Below are positions 25,069-34,800 of a stretch of DNA of 64,000 bases, piece by piece. Every line of letters starts with the position of its first letter. Position 1 is the first letter of the stretch. The notes under the pieces are model-generated. The model was given only the letters and a program-made list of their open reading frames with translations, was not told where the DNA came from and did not search any database. Source of the stretch: Gemmatimonadaceae bacterium (GTDB lineage Bacteria; Gemmatimonadota; Gemmatimonadetes; Gemmatimonadales; Gemmatimonadaceae); assembly GCA_036496605.1 (NCBI GenBank), contig DASXKV010000050.1, forward strand, positions 124,001 to 188,000, read 5' to 3'. A program made the translations under genes and the position numbers.

Positions 25069-25959
25069 TTATTGTCTCTTGAAGCTCACCGTGCCGATCT
25101 GAATGGAACCGCCGTTCGGCAAGGACGTGGCAATCGCTTCCGGGCGATCCGGGGTGCCAAGCTTCATGTAGATCGAATCCCCGTGCACGGCGTACACGCC
25201 GGAATTCATGGGATCGGCGCGCCGCGCGCCAGCAAAATCGAATCGCGACGGGTCGTTGCCTGGCACTTTGAGCTCGTCGTAATGGCGATAAACGCGACCG
25301 TCGGCCGAGAGCAGGTAATACAGCAGTGCATTCGTGTAGTAGCCGTACGCGGGACCGCGCTGCAGGTCGGTCATGTACTTGCGCGCGAATCCCATGTAGA
25401 GCCCCGCGATCGCGCGGCCCACGCCGGGAGGCGGCGCGTCGTACACCGGCTCGGGCGTACCGGCGACCACGCGCAAACTTGACGCGAAGGTGTTGAGTGG
25501 TTGCAAAACTCGCTGCCAGCTCACCGCGCTGATCGCCTGCGCGTCGACGATCGCGATCGCATTGTTCTCGCCCACGATCACCATCCGCATTCGCTCGCGC
25601 GCAAGGCCGACGACGACTTCGTTGAACCGCACGCGCAGCGCCATGCGCGCGCCGGGAATCGCAACCGCGTCGATCCTGGCGCCCGGCGCGACATTGGACT
25701 CCACGTAGCGGGGATCGATGAACTCGCGAAAGAGCGTGCGCGAAAACGCCTGCTGGATATTTCCGGTGAATGCGCGGAAGGGGTAGACCTGAAGCGATGC
25801 GTTCACTTCGCGCGAGGAGAAATCCGCGGGCGGGTAGATGGCGCTTCGATAGAAGTTGGGTGGGTCCTCGAACTTGAGCTCGGGGACCGTCTGCGCGCCG
25901 CCGCGAGCCGCGACGAGCGCGATGGGCATGAGCAGCATCCAGCGTGGAAAGCGCATCAT
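25069..25959 (-). CDS. Secreted hypothetical protein
   Basis: The frame opens at 25995, but ATG 25959 has AGGGGAGG just upstream and starts a signal peptide, MMRFPRWMLLMPIALVAARGGAQ. The 296-residue product has no membrane helix after that and no cysteine or obvious catalytic motif. It includes GLYMGFARKYMTDLQRGPAYGYYTNALLYYL and a C-terminal strand-rich half. No family is recognised; periplasmic or outer-membrane location is inferred from the signal. Confidence 0.6.
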   Translation of the reverse strand: MMRFPRWMLLMPIALVAARGGAQTVPELKFEDPPNFYRSAIYPPADFSSREVNASLQVYPFRAFTGNIQQAFSRTLFREFIDPRYVESNVAPGARIDAVAIPGARMALRVRFNEVVVGLARERMRMVIVGENNAIAIVDAQAISAVSWQRVLQPLNTFASSLRVVAGTPEPVYDAPPPGVGRAIAGLYMGFARKYMTDLQRGPAYGYYTNALLYYLLSADGRVYRHYDELKVPGNDPSRFDFAGARRADPMNSGVYAVHGDSIYMKLGTPDRPEAIATSLPNGGSIQIGTVSFKRQ

Positions 25960-26078
25960 GGCAGCCTCCCCTTCCCCGGTTGCGGAAAAACTCACGTCGT
26001 CCCATCGTAACCGTGAATCGCCTTGAACGAGTTGTCAAGAAAGCCCCGCCTCACGCTTCACGCGAGTCGTCATCCTTC

Positions 26079-26651
26079 ATGGAAACCGTTCAGCCCAATT
26101 CCGTAGCCATTTCCGACGAATCCGAAGCGGGGGCCGTCGCTCGCGGCTTCGCCTTCCTCGGCGCGCTCGTGGTTCTCATCATCGGCGCGATTTTCTCGTT
26201 AGGCGCCGTCCTTCTCGCCCCGGCCGGGATGGCGATCGGGGCGTACGTATGGCGACGCCGCGGCCGGAGGCTGCCGGTGATGGGTCACTGGGTCGCCGCG
26301 GCGTGCGCATCCACACTGGTGCTCCTCGCCTACGCGGGCGTCGCGGCCAGCCTCATTCCGAAGGGAAGCTGGGAACATGCCAGACAAGCCGCGGACTCGG
26401 CGCAGAAGGTCTCGGCAAAGCAGGCGACGCCCGCGTGGCTCGAGCGGATTGCACCAGGGACGGCAAGGCGCGCCGCGGAGGCGCCGACGTCGGAGCGCGC
26501 ACAGACGTTCGGGATCGCCGCCGGCGCCGCTCTCGCGACGATGTTCTTCGTCGGCTTCTTCGGCACCGTCGGCTGGCTGGGGGGCATGTTGCTCGGCTTC
26601 GCATTCTTTGGACGTTGGCCCGGTGGCAAGACGGCCGTCCTCGCCGGATGA
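26079..26651 (+). CDS. Hypothetical membrane protein
   Basis: I place the start at ATG 26079 (METVQPNSVAISDESEAG); the frame is open upstream to 25944, and no strong ribosome site decides. The 190-residue product has helices near residues 25-55 (FLGALVVLIIGAIFSLGAVLL), 72-92 and 150-178. A basic segment WRRRGRRLP follows the first pair. One CGTTAGG heptamer falls in the first helix, read Ser-Leu-Gly with TTA. The function is unknown. Confidence 0.6.
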   Translation: METVQPNSVAISDESEAGAVARGFAFLGALVVLIIGAIFSLGAVLLAPAGMAIGAYVWRRRGRRLPVMGHWVAAACASTLVLLAYAGVAASLIPKGSWEHARQAADSAQKVSAKQATPAWLERIAPGTARRAAEAPTSERAQTFGIAAGAALATMFFVGFFGTVGWLGGMLLGFAFFGRWPGGKTAVLAG

Positions 26652-26704
26652 TCGCACGGACCGCGTGTCGAGGTTGATCGGCCATCGAAGCCGGAGCCTC
26701 AGCG

Positions 26705-27664
26705 TTAGCTCTCCGCAGCGCGGCGCATCGTGCACACGCGGTCCGTTCCGATCCCGCTCGCGAAGAGCCGCTCCTTGCTGTCGCTGAGCAATCGCTGCGT
26801 CCAATCGACGCAACCTCCGTCGACGAGTTGAATTGGCTCGGCTCCTTCACTTTCACTGACGATCCAGAAGCAAAGCGTACGATAGTAGGCGCGCCCCGCC
26901 GTTCGATCATGATCGACGACCGCCGTGACGCCTGGAAGCGCGCGGCGCAGGCGGTCCAACAATCGCTCGATCGCGGAATTCAATGTCGTCGCCGAGTCCA
27001 GCGGAGTGACGGACAGTTGCAGTGGAATGGAGTCGCCCAGATGGGCACGAATCGCGGAGAGATAGAACTTGACGTGCAGCCCCAGCGCCTCCGTGTCGAA
27101 CTGAAAGCTGCCGCGATCCCGGCCCGCGCTGCACAATGAGAAAACCCTAAAGTGCTGCGAGAGCCGTGGATCGCTGTAGCGTCTGGTGCGGAGGAGACGG
27201 TGGCTTGCGGCAAGGTGAACAGGCTCGCCAGAGCGCGGGTCGGCGCGCCTGAGCTCACGCCGCCGGCGCGCCGCTTCGAGCGAGAGCACGTTGGTCGAAT
27301 CGGAGACGACGTCCGTGTTGCGGATCGTCGACAGCGCCCAGTCCTGTCCCAGACCAGCCATCGCCGACGACGCGCCCAACGGACAAACAGGCGAGAGCTC
27401 GAGCGCCTCGAACTCGGAGGGCAGCAGCGAAAGCGCCAGACGCTCCCATTCGAGATACGCCGCGGGCCGAATCGTCGACGGCCGGACGAAGCGATTGGTG
27501 TCGAAGTCGGCGAGCAGGCTCGGCGTCGTCCGGTGCATAACGATGCGGCGATAAACGTCCAGTAGCAGGGACTGTAAATCGGATGGATCGAGGCGCTCGG
27601 CGAGCAGCGAAGCAATTCCGGGGAGGCCGAGCTCGCGCTCGATGCGGTTGGTGATGGAGGTCAT
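26705..27664 (-). CDS. Conserved hypothetical protein
   Basis: A 319-residue soluble protein starting at ATG 27664 (MTSITNRIERELGLPG); the frame extends to 27736. Central blocks LSPVCPLGASSAMAGLGQDW, STIRNTDVVSDSTNVLSLE and QHFRVFSLCSAGRD look strongly conserved and recall a widespread uncharacterised family whose layout vaguely resembles class II aminoacyl-tRNA synthetase-like folds. That resemblance is from memory and weak. There is no signal peptide. It lies on the same strand as the next hypothetical gene upstream. Confidence 0.6.
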   Translation of the reverse strand: MTSITNRIERELGLPGIASLLAERLDPSDLQSLLLDVYRRIVMHRTTPSLLADFDTNRFVRPSTIRPAAYLEWERLALSLLPSEFEALELSPVCPLGASSAMAGLGQDWALSTIRNTDVVSDSTNVLSLEAARRRRELRRADPRSGEPVHLAASHRLLRTRRYSDPRLSQHFRVFSLCSAGRDRGSFQFDTEALGLHVKFYLSAIRAHLGDSIPLQLSVTPLDSATTLNSAIERLLDRLRRALPGVTAVVDHDRTAGRAYYRTLCFWIVSESEGAEPIQLVDGGCVDWTQRLLSDSKERLFASGIGTDRVCTMRRAAES

Positions 27665-27814
27665 GGGCACGTCCGTGAAATTGCTCGGTGCATCGTCGTC
27701 GCCAGCGCGTTCACCGCCATCGCCTGCGCGAGACACGCCCGCAGCGTCTGGCGCGCGTCAGAACGCCCGCCGGCGCGGACGTTGAGCTGCGGTTCGTCCT
27801 GTCGAAATAGACGC

Positions 27815-27831
27815 CTAACGTGGACCGTTAG
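27815..27831. terminator. Hairpin built from an inverted pair of the CCTAACG-type motif
   Basis: CTAACG (27815-27820) and CGTTAG (27826-27831) form a 6-bp stem around TGGAC. The left copy is a full GCCTAACG; the right copy departs only in its last base (CGTTAGC). The structure begins at the TAA stop of the minus-strand gene ending at 27828, so it could end that transcript. Confidence 0.5.
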
Positions 27832-28355
27832 CGGACGTCGCGCGTGCCGCGCGTGTCCGGCAGATATGGCGTCTGCGGGCAGAAGCGGTCGAGGAGCGCC
27901 TGGGCCTTCTGCGTCGTCACGAGCGACACCTCCTGCCCCGTGTCGAGCACGAGCGGATCGTCCTTCGCCGCCTCGAGCAGCGCGGCGCGGAGGCGCGGCA
28001 CGTCCTGCTTCCAGTGGACGAGCAGCTTCTCGCGCATCATCGCCGATTCGTTCGCGCGATAGCGGCGTAGCAGACCATCGATGATCGCCTGCACACCGGC
28101 GTTCGAGATCACGAACGTATCCTTCGACTCGAAGAGATCCCTGAGCATCACGCCGACCTGTTCGGCGACGTCGTGCCGTTCGTTCGACTTCGGCAGCGGT
28201 CTCTCGGTATCGAGCATGGGTGGTTGCGGAGGCGGGATCATCCTGGGTGCGCTGTTCTCGGTGGTCGTGGAGAAAATCGAGCGCACGAAACCCTCGAGCT
28301 CGTCGCGAAGGCTCGGCTCGCTCGATGCAGATTGGACGTTGTCGTCTTTGGCCAT
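27828..28355 (-). CDS. Hypothetical soluble protein
   Basis: A 175-residue protein; AGGAG stands six bases before the ATG at 28355. The N-terminal 60 residues are polar with a proline run (MIPPPQPPMLDTERPLP). The rest is predicted helical: VAEQVGVMLRDLFESKDTFVIS, then IIDGLLRRYRANESAMMREKLLVHW. No signal peptide or membrane helix is visible and no family is recognised. Confidence 0.6.
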   Translation of the reverse strand: MAKDDNVQSASSEPSLRDELEGFVRSIFSTTTENSAPRMIPPPQPPMLDTERPLPKSNERHDVAEQVGVMLRDLFESKDTFVISNAGVQAIIDGLLRRYRANESAMMREKLLVHWKQDVPRLRAALLEAAKDDPLVLDTGQEVSLVTTQKAQALLDRFCPQTPYLPDTRGTRDVR

Positions 28356-28415
28356 GAGTACTCCTGATCGCGGCCAATCTATTCGTCGCGCATGGCCCCC
28401 GCGAGCAGCGCCCCG

Positions 28416-28943
28416 CTACTGGCTTCGATGACGATGCTCCACCGCCTGCTCCTCTCCGGATCGCCGTCGCGCGACGTTTGCGTCGAAGGTAGCGCGCTGG
28501 TCCGCCGCGAGTAACTGGCGCACTTCGCCGTACTCCCGGTCCTGCAGGTCGTGGCCATACTGGACGAGCGTGTCGAGCCGGGCCAGGTTCGGCGGCTCAC
28601 TCTGCGCATGAGCGTCGTCGAACACTTGCTTGGCCGCGTTCACGTATCCGCGGAAGTTCTCCTTGTATGTCTTCTCAATTCGTTTGATCGAATCATTGGC
28701 CGCTTTCTCGACCCTGACGTCCTTGAGCACCTCCTTGGTCGACGCCATGTCCTCGAAGCGCTGCGTCCACCGCTTTGATGCGTCGTCCTCATGGCGGGCG
28801 GCTTGATCGCCGTTCTCACCACGGCCGTGGCGTCCTCCGCCACCCATTCCGCCGCCGCGACCCTGCGCCTCGGCCGCCACTGAAGTGACCGCAATGAGCA
28901 GAATGCCTGCCCCGAGTCGAATCACGTTGCGTTTTAAAGTCAT
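28416..28943 (-). CDS. Periplasmic helical protein (Spy/CpxP-like in character)
   Basis: A 175-residue product from ATG 28943 (alternatively ATG 28955) with signal peptide LKRNVIRLGAGILLIAVTSVAAEAQ. The mature part starts with a glycine-rich stretch, GRGGGMGGGGRHGRG, followed by charged helices that end ADQRATFDANVARRR. The late ATFDAN segment resembles the end of Spy/CpxP-type and other LTxxQ periplasmic proteins, but similarity is low. It may be a stress or folding protein of the periplasm. Confidence 0.55.
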   Translation of the reverse strand: MTLKRNVIRLGAGILLIAVTSVAAEAQGRGGGMGGGGRHGRGENGDQAARHEDDASKRWTQRFEDMASTKEVLKDVRVEKAANDSIKRIEKTYKENFRGYVNAAKQVFDDAHAQSEPPNLARLDTLVQYGHDLQDREYGEVRQLLAADQRATFDANVARRRSGEEQAVEHRHRSQ

Positions 28944-29038
28944 TGTCTGCTGCATCCGCTGCTCAAGTAGTCGGTAATACAGACGAGAAGCGCCCCGCGT
29001 TGGCCGCATTGACGATCCGTAACGAGAACGCCCTCCTC

Positions 29039-29965
29039 TCAGCGACGACGTCCCCGGACCACGTCCAGGTGCAGCAGATCAGGGCGTGAGTAGTGCCCCG
29101 CAACATCGAGTGCCATGCGCTCGCCGGAGAGCCGAGCAAGATCGAGGTCGGCCGTGATGGTGCGCGGCTCGTCGTACACGGGCTCGACGATGTAGCGCCC
29201 ATCCGGCCCGATCACGCCACTTCCGCCGCGCATCACCCACTGATCGGGACGCCTAACGATCTCGGGGTGCGGCTCGAGCTCGGGCGGCAGCGCCGACGCC
29301 CGCGAGAGCGATCCAGCGACGAGCACGTAGCAACGCCCCTCGAACGCGTACGCGCGGCTGGCGAGCTGCAGCTGTTCGTGCGCCGTCGGCCACAAGGCCA
29401 CATGAACGTCCTCGCCGCTCTCATGCATCGCCTGGCGCGCCAGTGGCATCCAATGCTCCCAGCAGACGAGCGCTCCGACCCGGCCGTTAGGCGTGTCGAC
29501 TGCCTGGAGGCCGTCGGCATCCCCCTGGCCCCACACCAGGCGCTCGGAGTAGGTCGGCATGAGCTTCCGATGATGGTTGAGCAGCCGGCCATCCGGGCCG
29601 AACGTCAACGCCGCGTTGTAAAGCGTGCCATGGCCAGGTCCCGCGTCGACTCGTTCGATGACGCCGACGACCAACGTTACGCCCGCATCGCGAGCGATCG
29701 CGCCTAACGCATCAGCCCCGTCGCCCGGAACGGCGACGGCGTTGGCCGCCATCCGGGCGTGGACTGCCTTGACCGGCGGATGATCCCACAGCGCCACGTC
29801 GCGGCAGACGTCGAGCCAAACCGGGTAGCCCGGCAGCCACGTCTCCGGAAAGACCACGAGCTGCGCCCCCTCGCGGGCCGCCGCCAACGTGCGGTCGCGC
29901 GTGCGAGCGAGACCGTCCGCGAGAATTGGCACTGGCTCGTCCTGGACGATGGCGATGCGGACCAT
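29039..29965 (-). CDS. Nitrilase-type carbon-nitrogen hydrolase
   Basis: A 308-residue cytoplasmic enzyme with the full Glu-Lys-Cys triad: FPETWLPGYPVWLD (Glu near residue 41), NHHRKLMPTYSERLVWGQGD (Lys near 131) and GALVCWEHWMPLARQAMH (Cys near 166). The W-E-H-W-M-P-L sequence after the cysteine is typical of branch 1 nitrilases (nitrile to carboxylic acid) rather than amidases. Three CCTAACG/CGTTAGG heptamers lie in the gene. Confidence 0.88.
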   Translation of the reverse strand: MVRIAIVQDEPVPILADGLARTRDRTLAAAREGAQLVVFPETWLPGYPVWLDVCRDVALWDHPPVKAVHARMAANAVAVPGDGADALGAIARDAGVTLVVGVIERVDAGPGHGTLYNAALTFGPDGRLLNHHRKLMPTYSERLVWGQGDADGLQAVDTPNGRVGALVCWEHWMPLARQAMHESGEDVHVALWPTAHEQLQLASRAYAFEGRCYVLVAGSLSRASALPPELEPHPEIVRRPDQWVMRGGSGVIGPDGRYIVEPVYDEPRTITADLDLARLSGERMALDVAGHYSRPDLLHLDVVRGRRR

Positions 29966-29989
29966 GCGATTGCTAACCCACGTGCCTCG

Positions 29990-30484
29990 TTAGGTGACCT
30001 TCCGATATCGAAGGACCGCGCCGATGATAGCGAGCGCCAATCCCACAACTACGAACCCGCCGTTTCCTGTCCGAAAGGTAAGGTCGACGACGATCGGCGG
30101 GCGACGAATTATCTGATTGATGACGGCGAGCACAATCAGGGCGACTCCCGAAGCCAACGATATCGGTGGCGCCGAGAGTATCGCACGTGCGGGAACGGCA
30201 TCGACGAATCGAGCCATGCGCACCCTCGTTGCCGTCCAAAGCACGACGAACAGAATCGGAGCCAGGATCGAGCACACGATGACGCTTCTCAGAAAGCCGC
30301 CCGGCCGTGGCCCGGCGGTTTCACTTGGCCACGCAACGCGGCCTATCTGTGAGAGGACGAGATGGTGGTACCGGAAGATCTCGAGATACAGACCGAACCA
30401 ACTCAAAATCGCAATCGCGCCGAGCGCATTGGCAAACCTTCGCAGCGTGCTAGGAGGGAGGCTGGTCAACGACGAAGGGCTCAC
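29990..30484 (-). CDS. Hypothetical four-helix membrane protein
   Basis: A 164-residue protein starting at GTG 30484; this start overlaps the stop of the upstream YVTN propeller gene by four bases (GTGA), so the two are coupled. Helices lie near residues 15-36, 65-88, 103-123 and 140-158. Its TAA stop is part of a CGTTAGG heptamer. No family is recognised. Confidence 0.6.
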   Translation of the reverse strand: MSPSSLTSLPPSTLRRFANALGAIAILSWFGLYLEIFRYHHLVLSQIGRVAWPSETAGPRPGGFLRSVIVCSILAPILFVVLWTATRVRMARFVDAVPARAILSAPPISLASGVALIVLAVINQIIRRPPIVVDLTFRTGNGGFVVVGLALAIIGAVLRYRKVT

Positions 30485-31683
30485 CGTGAGAGAGGCGCGC
30501 GCCCGAGGTCGATCATCTCCAGTGAGCGTGACGCAAAGTTCGTCACGAACAGCGTGCGTCCGTCGGCCGTTAGGCGGAGCTCGCGCGGGAAAGCGCCCGC
30601 GGGGATCGTTCCGACGACCGATGGCGCGCCCGCGCGCAACTTCCCCGCATCGACGACGGTGAGCGGCTGACGATCGTTCGCGCCCCCGCTGAATCGATTC
30701 GAGCTCGTGACGACGACGCGCGCGCCGCTGTCGATCACCGCGACGCCAACGGGAGCAACGCCAACCTCGGCGCGGCCGACGAGCGCGTGCCCGCCGTCAG
30801 TGACGAGGCGCTGCGTGTCGAACACCTCGAGCGCGTTGTCGTCACGCGCGCTGACGTATGCGACGTCGCCGCGCGGCGAGAGCACGAGCCGCACGGGGTT
30901 GCAGCCGGCGGCGACCCGCGACACGGCCGCGTGCGAGGGATCTTTGAGTATTTGCGAAACGTCGAAGATGATGATTGCGCCTTGCGGATGATTCGCGGCG
31001 TTGCGTCGCGCGTTCGGGTTCTCGGGGCGGCAGGTGGTCGGCCAGCCCCACGCCGGGAGCGCCACCTCGCTCGTCGTGTACAGATAGCGGCCGTCGGGGG
31101 AGAGCGTCACGGCGATCGGCGCGATGCCGACATCGAGCTTCGCGACGCCGCCACGCGTGTTGAATCCACCGGCGCGCACCTGCTCCAGATCGACGACGAG
31201 AATCGCCGCACCACTTTCGGCCGCCGCGAACAGATATCGGTCGTCGGCGCTGACGTTGACGTAGATGTATCCCACCGGCGACCCGTTGCCGATGTAGCCG
31301 AGCACGGGATCGGCGTCGCCGGATTCGAGGCGAGCCGCGTCGAGAAACGCGAGGTAGTCGCCACTGGCGACGATGAGCAGCTTTCCATCGTGGGTGAGCA
31401 CGGCGCCGGTAGGATTGCCCTTGAGCGAAAACGTACGAGCAACCGACAACGCGCCGCCGGAGCGCCGCACGACCGAGACCTGTCCACCATTCGCATTACC
31501 GCCGGACGTGATCGTCACGAAGACCCAGCAACCGTCCGCTGAGATGACGGGCTCGAATGGCCGGCCGGGCATATCGAGTTGGACGAGCGGGTCTTTTGCT
31601 GGCGCGTTGCAGGCGTCCTGCGCTCGCGCAGCCGGGGCGGCGGCGAGGAGGAGTGCCACGCTGGCGACGAAGAGGTCACGCAT
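30481..31683 (-). CDS. Secreted YVTN/lactonase-like beta-propeller protein
   Basis: A 400-residue protein with signal peptide MRDLFVASVALLLAAAPAARAQ. It contains repeated propeller strands of the type VTLSPDGRYLYTTSE, VLSPRGDVAYVSARDDNALEVFD and LTADGRTLFVTNFASRSLEMID, characteristic of the 40-residue YVTN repeat family, probably seven blades. No catalytic residues are evident, so binding or structural roles are likely. It is translationally coupled to the following membrane protein. Confidence 0.82.
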   Translation of the reverse strand: MRDLFVASVALLLAAAPAARAQDACNAPAKDPLVQLDMPGRPFEPVISADGCWVFVTITSGGNANGGQVSVVRRSGGALSVARTFSLKGNPTGAVLTHDGKLLIVASGDYLAFLDAARLESGDADPVLGYIGNGSPVGYIYVNVSADDRYLFAAAESGAAILVVDLEQVRAGGFNTRGGVAKLDVGIAPIAVTLSPDGRYLYTTSEVALPAWGWPTTCRPENPNARRNAANHPQGAIIIFDVSQILKDPSHAAVSRVAAGCNPVRLVLSPRGDVAYVSARDDNALEVFDTQRLVTDGGHALVGRAEVGVAPVGVAVIDSGARVVVTSSNRFSGGANDRQPLTVVDAGKLRAGAPSVVGTIPAGAFPRELRLTADGRTLFVTNFASRSLEMIDLGRAPLSR

Positions 31684-31800
31684 CGTATGACCTTGTCGAG
31701 AAGTTCGTCGTTTGTGAAGCCCTTCGCCGCCGACCGTTTGTGGTGCATCGGCATGCGAGGTAAGTTCTCCCCGCCCTCCAACGACTCACCGGTGCCGACG

Positions 31801-34800
31801 ATGCGCACACTCCTGATCGCCGCCTGCGTCCTGCTCTCCGCTGGCCTCGCTCCCACGCGTTCCATAGCTCAGCAGAAGCCCAAGCAGGAGCTGAAGGAAG
31901 TGAAGCCACCAGAGATTGATACGGCGGTTTATCAAACACTCAAGTACCGGTACATTGGTCCCGAGGGAAATCGCGTCACCTCCGTTGCCGGCGCGGCGGG
32001 CGATCCGAACACCTACTACGCTGGCGCGGCGTCGGGCGGGCTATGGAAGTCCACCGATGGCGGGATTCACTGGGACCCGATCTTCGACAAGGAGCCGGTG
32101 TCTTCCGTCGGCTCGATTGCGGTGGCGCCGAGCGATCCGAACGTCATCTACGCGGGCACGGGCGAGCCATTCACGCGGAGCCACATCTCCGCGGGCTGGG
32201 GCATGTTCCGCTCGACAGACGCGGGCAAGACCTGGTCGCGCGCGGGATTGGAGAACACCGGACGCATTGCGCGCATCGTCGTGAACCCGACGAACCCCGA
32301 TCTCGTGTACGCTGCCTCGTTAGGGTTCGCGTACGGCCCACAACCAGAACGCGGGATCTATCGGTCGAGCGACGGCGGCAAGAACTGGGATCGCGTCTTG
32401 TTCGTCAACGACTCGACTGGTGCGTGCGATGTTGTCATGGATCCAACCAATGCGCGCATCCTGTACGCGGGGTTCTGGCAGATCGAGATCCACACGTGGG
32501 GGCGCTTCAGCGGCGGTGCCGGGAGCGGGATCTGGAAGTCAACCGATGGTGGGACGACGTGGAAGAGGCTCGCCGGCGGTCTGCCTAACAAGACAGTCGG
32601 CAAGATCGGACTCGGCATCAGTAAGGCAATGCCGAACCGGATCTACGCCGAGGTCGAGACGGGCGACGGCGTGCCGACGCCAGAGGGCAAGCCGACGGAC
32701 AGCGGCCGCCTCTTCCGCTCCGACGACGCCGGCGATACCTGGCAGCTGGTAAATAGCGATCGGCAGATGGCAGGGCGCACCCACTACTACAATCGCATGG
32801 GTGTCTCGCCCGATAACCCTAACGAGGCGTACTTCCTCGCCTCGAACTGGTCGAAGACGCTCGACGGCGGCACGACGATCATCGATCCCCCCTTCACCGA
32901 GTATCCGGGCGGCGATCACCACGACATCTGGATCGATCCGACGAACGGCAATCGCATGATCGTGAGCCACGACGGTGGTGTTTCGATTTCAGTCAACCGT
33001 GGCAAGTCGTGGAATATGGAGCAGCTGCCGCTCGCGCAGATGTATCACGTGGAAATCGACAACAAGGTCCCCTACAACGTGTACGGCAACCGGCAGGACG
33101 GTCCCTCGGCGATGGTGACGAGCAACGCGCGCGCCGGCGACGGCTTTGGCGGTGTCGCCTTCCCGACGATCACGCGTGGTCACATGCTCACCGTGGGCGG
33201 CGGCGAGAGTGGTTGGGCGTGGCCGGACACGGTCGACGGCAATCTGATCTGGTCGAGCGCATCGGGCTCGGGCTCGATGGGCGGCATCGTCACTCGTTAT
33301 GATCGGCGGACGCATCTCGTGCAGACCGTCGAGGTCTGGCCGCTCTCGACGATCGGCTGGCCGGCGGACAGCCTCAAGTACCGCTTCGTGTGGACCGCGC
33401 CGGTGACGCTCTCGTCACACGATCACAATGTGCTCTACATCGGCAGCCAGCACGTGCACATGACGAAGGACGGCGGGAATCACTGGGCCGAGATCTCGCC
33501 GGACCTGACGCGGAACGACAAATCCAGGCAGAAGATCTCCGGTGGTCTGACGCCGGACAATATTGGTGTCGAGTACGCGGGAGTTGTCTTTGCGATTGGA
33601 GAGTCGCCGATTGACGCAAAGGTCCTCTGGGCGGGCACGAACGACGGCTTCGTCCACGTGACGCGCGACGGCGGCACGACTTGGACAAACGTTACAAGCA
33701 ACATTCCGAACTTGCTCAACTGGGGCACGATCGCGAACATCGAGCCGTCGCGGTACGACGTCGCCACCGCGTATCTCACCGTCGACGGGCACCAGGTCAA
33801 TAACCGCGAGACGTGGGTCTACAAGACGAACGACTTCGGGAAGACATGGAAGCTGATCACGAATGGTGTCCCGAAGTCGCCGCTGTCGTACGCGCACGTC
33901 GTGCGCGAGGACCCCGTTAGGCGCGGCTTGCTATATCTCGGAACGGAGAACGGGCTGTACGTGTCGTTCAACGACGGTGCGAGCTGGCAATCGCTGCAGA
34001 ACAATCTGCCGCACGCGCCGGTGTACTGGATCGTGATCCAGCCGCAGTTCAACGATCTCGTCGTGGCGACGTACGGGCGTGGCTTCTGGATCATGGACGA
34101 CATCACGCCGCTCAAGACGTTGAGCGCGACGGTGACATCGAAGGATGCTCATCTCTTCGCGCCGCGCGTCGCGTATCGCCTGCACGACACCGAGCAGCCG
34201 ATGTCGGTAAGCTACGATCCATCGGCTGGATTCAGCCCGCCGGCGGGCACGCCGATCAATTTCTATCTCAAGACGGCGAGCGACAGCAGTGTGCGCGACA
34301 GCGCGGGCACGAAGCTCGTGACCAAAGACTCGATCGCCATCACGATCGCCGACGCGAGCGGTGGCGTCGTCCGCACGATGAAGGCGCCGAAGAACGCCGG
34401 CATCGGTCGGGTGTGGTGGAACTTCCGTGGCGATCTGACGAAGCAGGCGAAGCTCCGGACAAGTCCCGAGTACGCCGAGTGGTACAAGGTCCCGCTCGAG
34501 GGGCGCAATGCGCCGACAGTGGGTAGGATTGGCGTGCTCGAGCCGCCAGGAACCTACACGGTGCGGATTGCGGGGACGAACGAGTCACAGCAACTCGTGT
34601 TGAAGCGCGATCCCAATCAGCTTGACGCGTCAGACGCGGGGTTGGGCGAGAATGTGGCGCTGCAGAGGCAGATTGCGTCGGATCTCGATGCGTCGGTGGC
34701 GATGATCAATTCGTTGGAGAATGTGCGCGGGCAGCTCGCTGCGCTCAAAGCGACGGTGTCGAGCGATTCAACACGAAGGGAGGTCGCGGCGGCGGCTGAT

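Noticed and set aside
24638-26038. A 466-codon minus-strand frame spanning two genes
   Set aside because: It crosses the start of the MBL gene and the secreted hypothetical gene in another frame and has an Arg/Ala-rich composition.
31579-31800. An N-terminal extension of the BNR-propeller protein
   Set aside because: It would precede a good signal peptide at 31801 with an Arg-rich stretch lacking conservation features and overlap the divergent propeller gene.
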